The notes: generated from the letters alone by a model not told the origin. Counted from the first letter of the stretch, positions 11,640-22,810 are shown. The stretch is DNA of 64,000 bases from Cryptomeria japonica (GCF_030272615.1 NC_081412.1:100997796-101061795), one strand, 5' to 3'. Made by a program: numbers and translations.

Positions 11640-12620
11640 CTTTTATACATATTTTGTTGGGGTCTTAATCACTTGCTCTACTTCTTCTTATTCCTCTTTA
11701 GTTTCATCTATTTCTTTCTCATTGTTGTCTTTTGGATCTGTCTTTTCTTCTGCTACAACAAGAATAATCTCAAGTTCAGTCTCCCATACGAGTTCAGGGG
11801 CAGTCCTATCCAATACTTCACAAACTTTCACATGTGTGCTCTCCACTATCTTGTTCAATCTCTTATTGTACCACAAGTGGGCTTTGTTGTTTGTTGCATA
11901 TCCCAAGAATATTCCTTCATCTACTATAGTATCAAACTTTTCAAGATCATCTTCATCTCGTATGATATAACACTTACTCCTGAATATTCTAAAATATTTC
12001 ACAATAGGGGGTCTTCCATTTCATAGCTCATAAGGTGTCTTGGTATGATTTAATCTTATCTATACCATGTTAAGAATGTAAACAACAATATGCACAACTT
12101 ATTTTCAATATACATTAGGCAAGTTAGCATCCTTCATCATAGTTCTAGCCATCTCAATAACAATCATATTCTTCCATTCTACCACACCATTTTGTTCAGG
12201 GGTTATCAAAGAAAAAAATTATATTCTAGCACCATATTGCTCACAAGAATTCTCAAATTCATTTGAAGTAAATTCTATTCCTCTATAAGATTTTAAGTAC
12301 ACTTGATTTAAGTATCAACTTGATTCTCTACCATTGATTTGAGAACTATTAAATCTTTCAAAAGCTTCATATTTTTCTTTAAAAAATGTAACCCATGTCA
12401 TCCTAGAATAATCATCAATAACTAACATGAAATACCTTTCTCCATTAAGTCCTATTTTCCTTGTAGGTCCGCAAAGATCTATATGAACCATCTCCATGGA
12501 TCTTGAAGTGGAATACTCCCTGTTCTTGAAACTTCTCTTTGTTTGCTTTCCTAATTGACATTCCCTCCCCATAGTATCAATAGGCTTCATAATATTTGGT
12601 AAATATCTCACGGATTTAGT
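11640..12620 (-). pseudogene. Ty1/copia integrase domain
   Basis: The 12315-12611 frame carries the start of the catalytic core (EMVHIDLCGPTR, first Asp; FMLVIDDYSRMTWV). The middle, with the second Asp and the Glu, lies in the 12000-12300 stretch in broken frames (NGVVEWKN-like text is visible). The 11688-12002 frame is the C-terminal part (KYFRIFRSKCY, FLGYATNNKAH) followed by an acidic tail. Integrase would join the DNA copy to the chromosome. Confidence 0.8.
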
Positions 12621-12739
12621 ATTACTTTATCTTTATCATGTTGTCAAAGTTAGCATGTCCCATCCTTTTATGCCATAACCAACATTCACTTCTTTGTGTC
12701 AGAAAATATATACTTCCACTCTTTTCCTTAATGAAATAA

Positions 12740-13060
12740 ATATTTCCATCTATTCTAATACCTTCTGCAAACCATTCTTCTAGTTTTTCTTTTTCTAATT
12801 ACACATACAGTCTTATTGAATAAAACTTCATATCCTTTATTGAACATCTGACCAACACTCAACAGACTATGTCTCAAACCTTCAACATAATACACATCAT
12901 CAATTTTATTCTTACCATCAATCAAGATACTTCCTATTATGTAAATAGGTGCAGCTTCCTCTCCTACAAATTTCACTGATGGTGAGATTAATGAACTCAC
13001 CTTTATTTTTAGTCATGTGATTTGAACATCTGGAATCAATGATCCATGTTCTTGATCAAT
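12740..13060 (-). pseudogene. copia protease end and pre-integrase linker
   Basis: Near 13020-13060 the minus strand reads WIIDSRCSNHMT, the aspartic protease active site with the usual DSG changed to DSR (13029-13037). The frame 12755-13000 follows with KIDDVYYVEGLRHSLLSVGQM, typical of the stretch between protease and integrase. Protease would cleave the polyprotein; the Gly-to-Arg change suggests it is dead. Confidence 0.75.
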
Positions 13061-13560
13061 TCAACCTTAGCATGTAGTACATTTTTTTCTCTTGCCATCT
13101 TTCTATTTTCTTCAACATCTTCCTATCTTCTGGACCTATCCTGGTTCTTCTCTTCTATAGCCAAGAAAATATATTTGTCATTCAAGTACTCACCATTTTC
13201 ATCCTCAAATAAATGTATCTCCATAGGAAAAAAAACTCATTTTCCCTTCATCTCTATCATTTATCCTTTTCTTAAACTCTTGTCTTCTATATCTACTTTT
13301 CTTCTCATCATCATCAAGTTTTTGTAATCTTACTTAAACATACAATTAGAAGCATAATGACTAATTCTACCACAATTAAATCATTTCAAGGGTAACTTAC
13401 CTTTGTACTTTCTAGTTCCTCTCTTTAATCTTCTTGCAAAGCTTGCTTCAATCTCATCTAGGTTTTCACTTGTTTCTGGATCATCTTTTGATATTTTTGA
13501 AACATTAAATGTAAGCAATTTGATCTCAATTTATAGAACTTCAATGAAATGGTGAATTGT
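13061..13560 (-). pseudogene. copia gag C-terminal remnant with a broken zinc knuckle
   Basis: At about 13335-13380 the minus strand encodes a CCHC box in which the first Cys codon is now TGA; the rest (FNCGRISHYASNC) is intact. Charged, Lys-rich text lies on both sides. No primer-binding site or left LTR is visible beyond 13560, so this element (3' LTR at 8270-9711) is truncated at its 5' end. Confidence 0.6.
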
Positions 13561-13631
13561 TAGGATTCAATCTTAGATCAAGAGTTTTTTTTTTTAAATG
13601 TGGGCTGAATGTAGAAACACGGTGACTATTT

Positions 13632-13793
13632 TTAGCTAATTAGCTCATTTATTTAATTAGAGAAATTATTTATTTATTTTGATCAATTTGATTTGCTAAT
13701 TGATTTTGCCCTTTCAAAGATTGACTTAACCTAATTGATTGAGATTATTAAATATTTTGATCAAAAAGTTTTAATTGACTTGACATTATCATT
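13632..13793. repeat. AT-rich repeat, copy A left half (split by the LINE)
   Basis: Begins TTAGCTAATTAGCTCATTTATTT and matches 21185-21344 with small differences. It ends in GACATTATCATT (13782-13793), the LINE target duplication. Its other half is 20195-20398. Confidence 0.8.
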
Positions 13794-14036
13794 ATATATA
13801 TACATATTGCATATAATAGAAAAAGACTGTTACAAAACGATCAAAGTTTTCTACATGAAATATAGAATTTTTCTATATGGACTGTAGGTCCAGTAACATA
13901 CCACTCAGGGCTAGAAGATTGCTATGTGCTATATACAAAAATGCACAGAAATGTACATATATGACTAGAAGGCATATTTTCAATACAAAACATTACAAAA
14001 TGCTCATAACCGAAGAACTGAAGTGTTGGGTCCAAA

Positions 14037-14345
14037 TCACAACAGCGTCTCTTCCTGATCTACTTCCATCCATGTAGTCCACCCTAGGGGACCCTCCATC
14101 CACACAGCTCGTTTGCCTTTGAGTAATTGTGAGAGTATCTGAATCTGGTCTTTAATTGGGTCTCTTACTTTGGCAACCTCTAGTCCAAGGCTATCCATAG
14201 CTAGGTCCACATCTTGTTTTCCTCCTATTGTCTTCCTCCATTTGTATCCATTCTCCATCTCATGAAGGTACATCTTTGCATTTCCATCCTTAATGAACCT
14301 AAGAAATTTATGCTTCTCAATATTCATTGTCGCAGAGACCTGCAA
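14037..14345 (-). other. open frame in the LINE 3' region
   Basis: A 102-codon minus frame lies beyond the end of ORF2, with no domain I recognise (text such as MENGYKWRKTIGGKQDVD). It may be 3' UTR that happens to be open, or an extension of ORF2 after its stop at 14476. Low weight. Confidence 0.3.
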
Positions 14346-14475
14346 AAAAATATGGTGAAGGGCGAGTCCACAAAAAGACTCAGTAAGGGCCCTACCTATA
14401 CCTTGGAATTTGTCTTCATTTCTGATTTTCCCTATATACCATAAAATTTCAGTGGAAAGGATATGCCAAAATAAA

Positions 14476-17400
14476 TTAGTCTCTTTTTTTTAGACCCTTA
14501 ATATACCCTATTAGAACATCAATCATAGTAAATTGATTAGGAATAGAAATACTAAATAACAACCATATTTCTCTAGCAATACTACATTCAAAGAAAATGT
14601 GTCTAACAGACTCAAGAACCCTGCATACATTACAAATATCACAATTATTATGGTCTTTTCTGAAAGGCAGCCTGTTAATTATCATAAGCCATTTAAAACA
14701 TTTTTCCTTGGGTGTAACAAGACTACTCCATAATCTGGAAAACACCTTCTGTCATTGTTTCACTGAAAATTCTGCAAACTAGAACTTGTTAATATATAGT
14801 ATAATGGATTCACCATAAGTTAGAGTATTATAAATATTGATAGCATTGATATTTGACATAGGGATAGTGTTATTCCACATAAAATCCTTACAACTATCAT
14901 TACTATTCTTGCAATTTTTGGGAAACTGAAGGATTGCGCATGCTTTTTTCATCATGTTATATGTTCACTTGTGGGAATCTTGCAGATCAAATCTACCTCT
15001 AAGGGTTTCCTAGCTAAGAAGCATGTCATCCTCAATAATATCTCTAAAATAGCAAATGCCTTTGGCGGCCTAGGCTTTAGCAGAGCACCCTTGCGTAAGG
15101 GCAAGAGGTCTAGAGGAGTGAAGGAGGTTCCACCAGATGGATCTATCCCCATGGATGAAATCATTATTGTTGACCCTATTATTATTGATGAAAGGCCTAA
15201 TATTTTCCTAGGCTTTCCAAATAGACTTGAAGACACTCGAACCCTACACTAAGACTGCAAAGTCTCCAGCCACTAGGTCACAAAAGGGTAGGGATTTCCA
15301 AGACTTGGCCTTTTTTTGGGACAGCTCTCAGAATGTTATTTCTTACCAGAATTTTCCAAGGTTCATTGCCATCAAATGCTTGGAAGATCCATTTTGCTGC
15401 AAGAGCAGTCCCTTGAATTCTTAAATCTTTTAATCCTAGACCTTCCAGGCTCTTTTCTCTATGACACCACTCCCATTTAATAGAATGGATCTTTTTATTT
15501 CCTTTCCCATCAGACCAAAGGAAGTTCCTGATGGTCTTTTGAATTTCCAGGATTTGATAATTGGAGAGCATCCAAACCGAGGAGTAATAGATATTGTAGG
15601 AAGATAAGATTTTTTGACACACCTGCACTCTTCTGGTGAGCGAGAGATACCTATTATTCCACTTATTGAGCTTCTTCTCAATCTTGCTTCTAACCCATAA
15701 CCACATCTCCTTGAGAGATGGTGAGATGGCAAAGGAAATTCCCAAATATCTGACAATCCTATTTGGCCCCCGCATTGGACCCCAAATTGTTGCAACCACT
15801 TTGGAGGGTGATCCTCCCAACCAAGCATGGGGGATTGGACCTGAGATATTTTAGCTCCTAAAATCTCCCCTAGAAACTTAATTTTGCACTCCAAAGCCTC
15901 CAAAGTTGGTTCATTGAGTTTGATAAAGAGTGCCATGTCATTAGCAAATTGAGCATTAATCAGCTCATCTCCATTAGGAAGTTTGACACCTTCTACTTTA
16001 GGGGATATGGAACAATCTCTTAGGATATAGTATAGGGCATCTAAGGCAATAACAAAGAGGGCAGGGGCTAGAGGGCATCCTTGTCTAATAGACCTGCTAA
16101 GAGTGATAATCTACAAGAGGGAACCATTCATTTCCACCTAGGCTTATGCATCTTTGAGGATAATCTTCACCCATTTGTAGAATTACGCTGGAAAACCAAA
16201 TGCTTCCAACATCATCAGAATGAACTCCCATTCCACCCTATCATATGCCTTCTCAAAGTCTAGAAGGAACATGGCTGCATTCTGACCTGATATATTTACC
16301 CACTCCATGGCCTCCCAACTGGTGATTAAATTCTCAAGGATGTGTCTTCCCTTAATGAACCATGTTTGAGTGGGACAAATGAACTTAGGCAGTAAAGCTT
16401 CTAGCCTAATAGTAATAGTTTTAGCCATTATTTTATAGGAAACATTGAGGAGCTTTTTTGGTCTCCAGTTTTTAATAAGAGACTTGTCTCCTTCTTTGGG
16501 TACCAACTTAACAGTCCCTTTGTTAATACGTTCACCTAGGGAACCAGTCTCAAAGGCCTCTGAATAAATTTCATGAAGGTCTTGACAAATCCATTCCTCG
16601 TTAGCTTTATAAAATTCAATAGGAAGACCATTCGGGCCCAAGGTTTTGTCATTGCTCGGGTTTCTAATAGCAACTTTCAGCTCTTCCAATGAGATGGAAC
16701 CCCTCAATGCTTGAGCATCCTCTGCGGTAATCTTAGTGGGAATAATCACTCTGCACTTTTCTCTAGCTTCTCGGGAATTAATGGAGTCTTCCAAGGAGAA
16801 GACCCCTCTGTAATACTGATAGAAGACCTCCTTAATATCATCTAGTGCCACAACTTCTTTGTTATCTATCCAAATCCTATCAATTTTCTCTCTAAACTAT
16901 TTTTGGTTCAACATATTGAAGAATAATTTCGATCCTTTGTCACTGAATTGCATCCATTGGGCTCGAGCCTTGATCATGACCCCTCTAACCTTAGATTGTT
17001 GGTGCTTCCTTAGAGTGTCCCTTGCTTGGGCTACTTTGTATGACAAATCTATCTTTTTAGGACTATCTTGGATCTTTGCCTCACATTGGTGTAGTTCATT
17101 AGACGGTGCTTTATCCTTCCACCTATAGTCTTTAGCTTTCTTTTGTCCTATAGTTTGCAGAAGTGCCCGCCAACTTTTGACATTTTGGTTCCATCTGCTT
17201 ATGTTAGAACTCAACTCTTTATTGCCTTTGTTGAACAATCTAACTATTTTTAATGCAATCAACACATTTCCTTGCCTCTCTAGTGAGTCTCTGAATCTAA
17301 TCTGAGAGATGACCAGGTGATGGTCCGAGAGTGAGGTTGGCCAAACTATCACAATGTTACCATTCTTATCTGGTTCAAAGGAGAATTGTTCTCTGTCAAC

Positions 17401-18033
17401 GTAGAACCTATCCAGCCTATAGTAGATTATATGTTTTCCTCTCTGGTAGTTGTGCCATGTGAACTAGATTCTTGTGGCCTCCTTCTTATTGCTTAATAAG
17501 GGGTCAAAAAGTTTTTTACGACTCTTCATTCTCTCCCAATGTAGTTTCTCCAATATTTTCCACTCCATAGGAACACCATCACATTTATCCTCATGACCTT
17601 CAATCATATTCAAGTCTCCCCTAATTATCCATGGTATATCAGGGAGGGATGCAATCCAGTCCCACAAAGTAGTCATTTCCCTGTGGTCATTGGGAGCATA
17701 AATTGAGCATATGCCGATGATGGTTTTGTTAATATCTAAAGAGGCCCAAACCACTCTATTACACAGTGAGAATCCTTGGTCAACTACATGATCCTTCCAT
17801 TTGGGGTTGATGAGTATCTCAACACCTCCTCTACCTTTATCATGATTTGAGAAAACCTTATTAGAGTCTTTCCAGATAAACTCTAAATTGACTTCTAATG
17901 TAAACTTAACTGCTTTGAGTTCTTGAAACATAACAATATCTGCATCCGTATGTTAATTGACAAACTTCCTAACTATCTGCTTCTTGTTTGGTGACTCCAA
18001 ACCCCTAATATTCCATGAGATGCACTTCATCAT
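14476..18033 (-). pseudogene. LINE ORF2: endonuclease, reverse transcriptase, zf-RVT
   Basis: Starts at ATG 18033 (MMKCISWNIRGLESP), 17 bp after the ORF1 stop. Endonuclease: FQELKAVKF, GRGGVEILI, ICSIYAPND, IIRGDLNMI and SLSDHHLV. RT: NDKTLGPNGLPIEFYK, WFIKGRHI, LLDFEKAYDRVEW, SIRQGCPLAPALF. The catalytic YADD box reads FAND (about 15930), so the first Asp is Asn. Thumb: VRYLGISFAISPS. The C-terminal zinc-binding domain (14476-14745) has CDICNVCRVLESVRHIFFEC. The frame is constant except for two compensating shifts between about 15.3 and 15.8 kb, and about a dozen stops interrupt it. Length near 1190 codons is normal for plant L1 ORF2. Confidence 0.9.
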
Positions 18034-18050
18034 GATAAAATATGAAATCT

Positions 18051-19943
18051 TTACTCTTTAGGGGCCTTAAACTTGTCAAAGCACCTAGGGATCTCTTTCT
18101 TATCATCATTATTCCTTCTACTAGTTGAGCCCTTGTTCTTAGATCCCAGCGATCTACCTCTCCTTCTTTTGGGTAGAGCTTCTGGATTCTCACTATTTGT
18201 CATCCATTCCCCTTCTTTCCCTGCGACTTCATCATTATAAGAGTCCTCCTCAAACTCAATCGCCTTCTTGATGACACACTGACTGGGAGCCTCACCGCTC
18301 TCAAAGCAGGGTTCGAGCGCCTTCAAACTACTGGAGGAGTCTAGGGTTTCTACCTCACTTTCTAGGCTTTTAGCATCATAAACTTTAGGTTTAGCAACAA
18401 TGACCTTAATCACACAATTTTCCTTGATTTCTACAAACTTCTTAGGAGGAAGGGCAGCGACCGCGTCAGGGGTGAAATCTGCAAGGGATGGAGGGTCCTT
18501 TGTAGTCTCCGAGACACATGATGAGGCAAAATCAAAGGAGACATCCATGTTTGTTGAGTTCTTGTGAGTAGCTTCTGCACTCGTAATCCCAGAAACACTC
18601 CCTCCCTTACCCAAGTCACCACTCACACCATCTCTCTCTTTGAGACTCTGAGAAACAGGCTTATCCAAGCCAGAGGCTACAATCAAGAATCTCACTTCTG
18701 GGGGAATCTCTTGCGCATCATCATCCATAGGAGATATCAAATTGTTCTCCACTGAGAGTTTATTCTTATTAGAGTTCAAATTATCAGGGTTATTCGCTCT
18801 GATCTTCTCCAGAGCCAACTGTTGGGCATTTTTCCTCCTTCTTTTCTTAGGGATTTTTCCCACAATCTGAAAACCATCCTACGGATCTTCACCCATCTAT
18901 TTTAGGGCATCTGCTATAGCAGAATGGGCTGTGGAGTCGATACCGGAGATACCAAAGTTAGCATTTTTACCAGACTCTGTGGGTTTATTATTTTCTCCAC
19001 TTATTATACTATTGATTTTTTTACTAATATAATTAAGATTTTCTATGGTCGGTCTGATATGATTCCCGTGCACAAGAGGCGGGTTGCTTGGTTCACTGCG
19101 GGGTTTCTCCATGCCCTTGAATCGATTAACGATGGGGCAATTCTTACGGATATGACCCTCTTTTCTACAGAGGAAGCAAACATTAACCCCTTTGAGGACT
19201 TCAATCAGGCAAGAAACAAGTTTAGTTCCTAAGTTAATGTTAACCGAATTGGGGATATCACGGCCAGGGTTGATTGAAACCAAAACCCTAGTGTCCAGAT
19301 GAGGAATAAGTGAGGCCGAGTTATCCACTCGGATAGTCTTGCCTATCAGTTCAACTATTTGCGGTATAAATCTCCATAACAATGTAGGCACATTTTTAAT
19401 CAAAATCCATCTAGGGCACGAGAGTGCTAATATTTCCTCATTTACCTCTTCAGGCAACCAACCTAGGGCATGGAATGTGCATTTTCCCACAGTCCAATAT
19501 TGTTTATTAAGAACCTCTTTTTGCATTTTATGATCTTTAAAGAATACAACAAATAAACCTTTCTGAATAAGTATACAGAATGAAACAAGATATCCTAATT
19601 TAGTATTCTAAACATTTCTGAACCAATCATCAAGAAATTTATGTGCAGGACATTTATTGACATCAACAACCACAAAGAAAATAGCAGTATCTTTTAACCT
19701 TTTTGTTTCCATGTTAATTTCATTGCACATTAACTCATTGGGGTAAATGGAGATGGATCCCAGTGCACAATTAGGGCCCTTACCTTCTCCACGGGGGCTG
19801 CCATTATCACTATACACAAACCTAGCACCCTTTGCGACAAAGAATGGTAATTGATGAACAACGTTCTTGAAAGATTTCTTCTTTATTTCATCTGCTTTTG
19901 ATTTGTCGTTAGGTTTTTCGGCACCTCCAGACGAGCTTTCCAT
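18051..19943 (-). pseudogene. LINE ORF1: nucleic-acid-binding protein
   Basis: A single frame of about 630 codons from ATG 19943 to a natural TAA at 18051, broken by three TAG codons (19608-19610, 18897-18899, 18879-18881). The N-terminal third (KKKSFKNVVHQLPFF, later LGWLPEEVNEE and WILIKNVPTLLW) fits the DUF4283 region of plant LINE ORF1. A CCHC knuckle CFLCRKEGHIRKNC lies near 19.1 kb. The C-terminal part is basic (KIPKKRRRKNAQQLALEKI, then LPKRRRGRSLGSKNKG), suggesting nuclear targeting and RNA binding. It would coat LINE RNA. Confidence 0.88.
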
Positions 19944-20194
19944 CGTGGCACATTAACTACTCCCACAGAGAGGAATGAAGTCGATGGCGGAGAAGGACGA
20001 GGAGTAATAACACCTGCACAAAGAACGATGAGAAGATAGAAGAAAAAAGGCTAAATGGGCACTTACCTACGTGGAGGAGGACAAATGCACTCCCACACGT
20101 TAGCAACTACGACCCTTGTAACTTCGTGCCACCCCTGATGGCGAACCCTAGTTGCAAGCGGAGTTGCAAAGCTCGAAATCTCGACATTATCATT

Positions 20195-20398
20195 TTTATT
20201 AAATTATTTGTGAATAATGAATCTATTTTATTATTATTAATATTTGTATGAAAATGAATTACCTAAATTTTAATTAAATAAAAAAAATTATGAACTTAAC
20301 TTTTATAAAAAAAATTAATTAATAGAAGATAAATTATATTGAAAAAAAAATTGTTTTATTGAACGAATATTATTAGATATCAAGATAAGAATAATGCA
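20195..20398. repeat. AT-rich repeat, copy A right half
   Basis: Continues the repeat broken at 13793: TTATTAAATTATTTGTGAATAATGAATC and, near its end, ATTATTAGATATCAAGATAAGAATAA. It matches about 21345-21513. Confidence 0.8.
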
Positions 20399-20483
20399 TA
20401 ATATGCATTAAAATTATTAGATTTCCACAATCCATAATGATATCTATTGTTGCTTCTGGATTTGATTATGTTACTTTTTTTTG

Positions 20484-20526
20484 CATCAACGTTTCGGATC
20501 ACACTCTGTGATCCATCATCAGGATG
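20484..20526 (-). ncRNA. hammerhead self-cleaving ribozyme motif
   Basis: On the minus strand every hammerhead part is in order: stem I strand CATC (20526-20523); core CTGATGA (20522-20516); one extra T; stem II GGATCAC/GTGATCC (20514-20508 and 20502-20496) with loop AGAGT; GAAA; then ACGT, a self-complementary minimal stem III; cleavage triplet GTT (20490-20488); and the second stem I strand GATG (20487-20484). Predicted cleavage is between 20488 and 20487. A run of eight A follows GATGC. Hammerheads of this kind are known in Penelope-like retroelements, and longer-stem versions in plant retrozymes. With so short a stem III, activity would probably need two copies paired. The bulged T after CTGATGA is the main oddity. 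No associated ORF is visible. Confidence 0.7.
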
Positions 20527-20814
20527 AAATAAAATGTCAGGATAAGAAAGAAGTATAATTGCCGACTAAGACAAGCCTCAAGGCAGTATTTGAAGGATTG
20601 GGTAGAAAGAAAGACCCAAGCACATAGAACAAGAAGTAGAAAATAAATAAAAATAAGAAAAATAAAATAAACCAGGATCCAAAGACCACTGAAAAGACAA
20701 ATAAATAAATATACCCAACAAAAAGAAAAGTGTAATAAAGAGAAGGAAACTAACACACAAAAGACAAAAAAACAAAACAATGCACACCTAATTATCCCCC
20801 ACATACACAAGCAT

Positions 20815-21080
20815 AATATATATATACACACACACACACAAGCATACAAGCAAATGAATAATATATATGCATGCATGAAAATACCTACATACATATAGAT
20901 TAGAACAGACATATAAATATAAAAATGATAAAAACAAAAGATCAATATGTTAGCAATTATATATACTTGTATAATCATATACATACATAAATGTATAAGA
21001 TTAAATGTGTGTGTGTGCGCACGCAAACATATCATATATATGCATGCATCCATAAAATTATATATATGCATGCATACATA
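20815..21080. repeat. mixed TA / CA / ATGC dinucleotide-rich tract
   Basis: Short runs of ATATATA, ACACACACAC, GTGTGTGTG and several ATGCATGC palindromes follow each other. They generate a 190-codon hydrophobic minus-strand frame (20499-21071) that I regard as an artefact. Confidence 0.8.
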
Positions 21081-21184
21081 TTATGAATCTTAATTAATTA
21101 TAAAGCAATTAATAAAATAGAGAGATCAAAAAAGAGAGTACAACCAACGAGAGCCTAAAAGGAGGCCTCACTATTATATTATTA

Positions 21185-21513
21185 TTAGCTAATTAGCTCA
21201 TTTATTTAATAGATGAAATTATTTATTTATTTTGATCAATTTGATTTGCTAATTTATTTTTTCCTTTCTAATATTGACTTAAATTGATTGATTGAAATTA
21301 TATACTTTTTTGAGCAATAAGTTCATTGATTTGACTTTATCAGTTTTTATTAAATTATTTATAAATAATAAATTTATCTATTATTTTAAATATTTGTAAA
21401 AAATAAAAAATTTAATTAACAAAATAATAAAAATGAATTAATAAAGTAATTAATATAAAATAATTTATTTTACTGATTGAATATCATTAAATATCAAGAC
21501 AAGAACAATAGTA
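21185..21513. repeat. AT-rich repeat, copy B (uninterrupted)
   Basis: Collinear with 13632-13793 plus 20195-20398. At the LINE insertion point it reads GACTTTATCAG, a single copy, i.e. the empty-site form. A separate 70-bp tandem duplication (TTTAAATATCTAAAA..GCCACCAAATAAATA) follows at about 21564-21695. Confidence 0.75.
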
Positions 21514-21955
21514 TGAAATCAAACCCATGTCTACACCAATCTTAATCAATTATAGTCAACTCATTTAAATATCTAAAAATACCAAAATGAAATCAATTTA
21601 TTAGCCACCAAATAAATAATTGATAAATTATTTAAATATCTAAAATATCAAACTGAAGTTAATTTAATTAGCCACCAAATAAATAGTTCATAGGTTTCTT
21701 TTCCTCCAAACAATCAATACAATTTTATACATAAAATTACATACAATAGTATTATCACATGCCTAGTCTTCGCAGTCAATGTTCTTTAATCTTGAACTAC
21801 CCTATTATTTGAACAAACCGTCACAAAATCCTAACAGTTAACACAAACCGCGAAGAAAAGTCTAACCGACGGGCAGGGCATAGACCCTGACCGTAAATTT
21901 TTTGAACCAAAAGTTAACGAGAAATGCCGTTACCGTCACGTCCTTCACTAAAGGC

Positions 21956-21962
21956 GGCGGCT
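21956..21962 (-). promoter_or_regulatory. GCC-box (AGCCGCC) upstream of the ERF gene
   Basis: GGCGGCT on the plus strand is an exact AGCCGCC on the minus strand, about 70 bp upstream of the TATA box. ERF proteins bind this site, so self-regulation or cross-regulation by the other ERF is possible (inference). Confidence 0.5.
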
Positions 21963-22025
21963 TCTTCCAAACCGGCGGTTAGCTTTTTCCAGCTCCTTTT
22001 CACATTTTCTTTTCTTCCTCCCACC

Positions 22026-22034
22026 TATATAAAA
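22026..22034 (+). promoter_or_regulatory. TATA box of the 22.1-kb ERF gene
   Basis: TATATAAAA lies 80 bp upstream of the start codon, preceded by a pyrimidine patch (CCTTTTCACATTTTCTTTTC). It predicts a short 5' UTR of about 50 bases. Confidence 0.75.
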
Positions 22035-22113
22035 GAATGACAAGGGGGCCGATAGTCATAAAATCGGCACTAGCCTTTTCATTTCTGTTCGTTTCTGTTG
22101 TAATCCAGTGATA

Positions 22114-22674
22114 ATGGCTCCCAGAACGGATGGATTACAAGTTCATTACAGGGGAGTAAGGAAGAGGCCCTGGGGTCGATTCGCAGCAGAGATCAGAGAT
22201 CCTGCCAGAAAACAGAGAATTTGGCTCGGAACATTCGGTACTGCTGAAGAAGCCGCCAGGGCTTATGATGCTGCTGCGATTTCTTTGAGAGGACCTAGGG
22301 CTAAAATAAATTTCACCTATTGCTCATCCTTTGCCGAGCAGAATAGCACAGTAGAGTTCTGCGCCCGCTCTGCTATCAAGCCTCTTAAGAAGCATGGATC
22401 TTCATTTTCTATTTTAAATCCGTGTCACGCTCTACCTGATAAGGAGCCTTTCTTGTTTTCTGGTAAAGCAGGGGATCTTGATTTTTCCGACAATAGACAG
22501 ATCTTTTGCGAGAAAATGGAGAAAATTGTTACGACAAACGGTCAAAGCGAGTCTGAATCTTCGTCACTTGTTGTGGATGCGGAAACGGAAGCGGAGCCTC
22601 CTTCGGCAAAGAAGATGCCGCCGCTCTTCGATCTGAACCTTCCGCCGCCCGTTGAGGAAGAATTTCACAGTTAA
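22114..22674 (+). CDS. AP2/ERF transcription factor with C-terminal EAR motif (ERF group VIII-like repressor)
   Basis: Intact, intronless, 186 residues. I start at ATG 22114 because the longer frame only adds GTG-ATA. The single AP2 domain spans residues 12-67: [19 protein letters not shown] (the DNA-contacting strands), then [19 protein letters not shown] (the helix) and the closing KINF. Ala and Asp in the AEIRD stretch fit ERF rather than DREB specificity, i.e. binding to GCC boxes. The C-terminus has LFDLNLPPP (residues 171-179), an EAR motif known to recruit TOPLESS-type corepressors. The size and layout match Arabidopsis ERF3/ERF4/ERF7 relatives. The protein should act in the nucleus as a repressor in ethylene, stress or developmental responses. 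Its paralogue faces it at 35.6 kb. Which orthologue it is cannot be told from sequence alone. Confidence 0.95.
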   Translation: MAPRTDGLQVHYRGVRKRPWGRFAAEIRDPARKQRIWLGTFGTAEEAARAYDAAAISLRGPRAKINFTYCSSFAEQNSTVEFCARSAIKPLKKHGSSFSILNPCHALPDKEPFLFSGKAGDLDFSDNRQIFCEKMEKIVTTNGQSESESSSLVVDAETEAEPPSAKKMPPLFDLNLPPPVEEEFHS

Positions 22675-22804
22675 TCGTCTGGATCGGCTCATTAAATTTG
22701 TAATTAGGTAGTCATTTTGGTAGCGATTGTTATTTTGATGCGAAATTTTTTGTTTCTGTTTCAGAAATTTTCTGAGATTCGGAATTCAAAGAAATTAAAA
22801 TGTA

Positions 22805-22810
22805 AATAAA
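22805..22810 (+). terminator. poly(A) signal after the ERF gene
   Basis: AATAAA lies 131 bp after the stop codon, in an AT-rich 3' flank. Confidence 0.5.

Larger units (their letters stand above)
13794..20182 (-). mobile_element. L1-type LINE (non-LTR retrotransposon), nearly full length, dead
   Basis: A 6389-bp insertion bounded by identical 12-bp direct repeats GACATTATCATT (13782-13793 and 20183-20194). On the minus strand it has a 5' leader (20182-19944), ORF1 (DUF4283-like region plus CCHC), a 17-bp gap, ORF2 (AP endonuclease, RT, zinc-binding C-terminus), and a 3' region ending in an AT tail near 13794-13803. Such elements copy themselves by nicking chromosomal DNA and reverse transcribing on site. 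Both ORFs contain stops, mostly TAG. An uninterrupted relative of the target repeat at 21185-21513 shows the empty-site structure. Confidence 0.92.

Noticed and set aside
11634-12026. 130-codon plus-strand frame
   Set aside because: Antisense of the copia integrase C-terminal region, which has recognisable motifs on the minus strand.
14971-15252. 93-codon plus-strand frame with basic text, looked like a separate inserted gene
   Set aside because: The opposite strand continues LINE ORF2 (text such as GDRSIWWNLLHSSRPL) in its proper frame with stops, so the plus frame is antisense shadow.
20499-21071. 190-codon hydrophobic frame on the minus strand
   Set aside because: It is built from CA/TG, TA and ATGC dinucleotide runs and passes through the hammerhead motif. 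The apparent membrane segments reflect T-rich codons.
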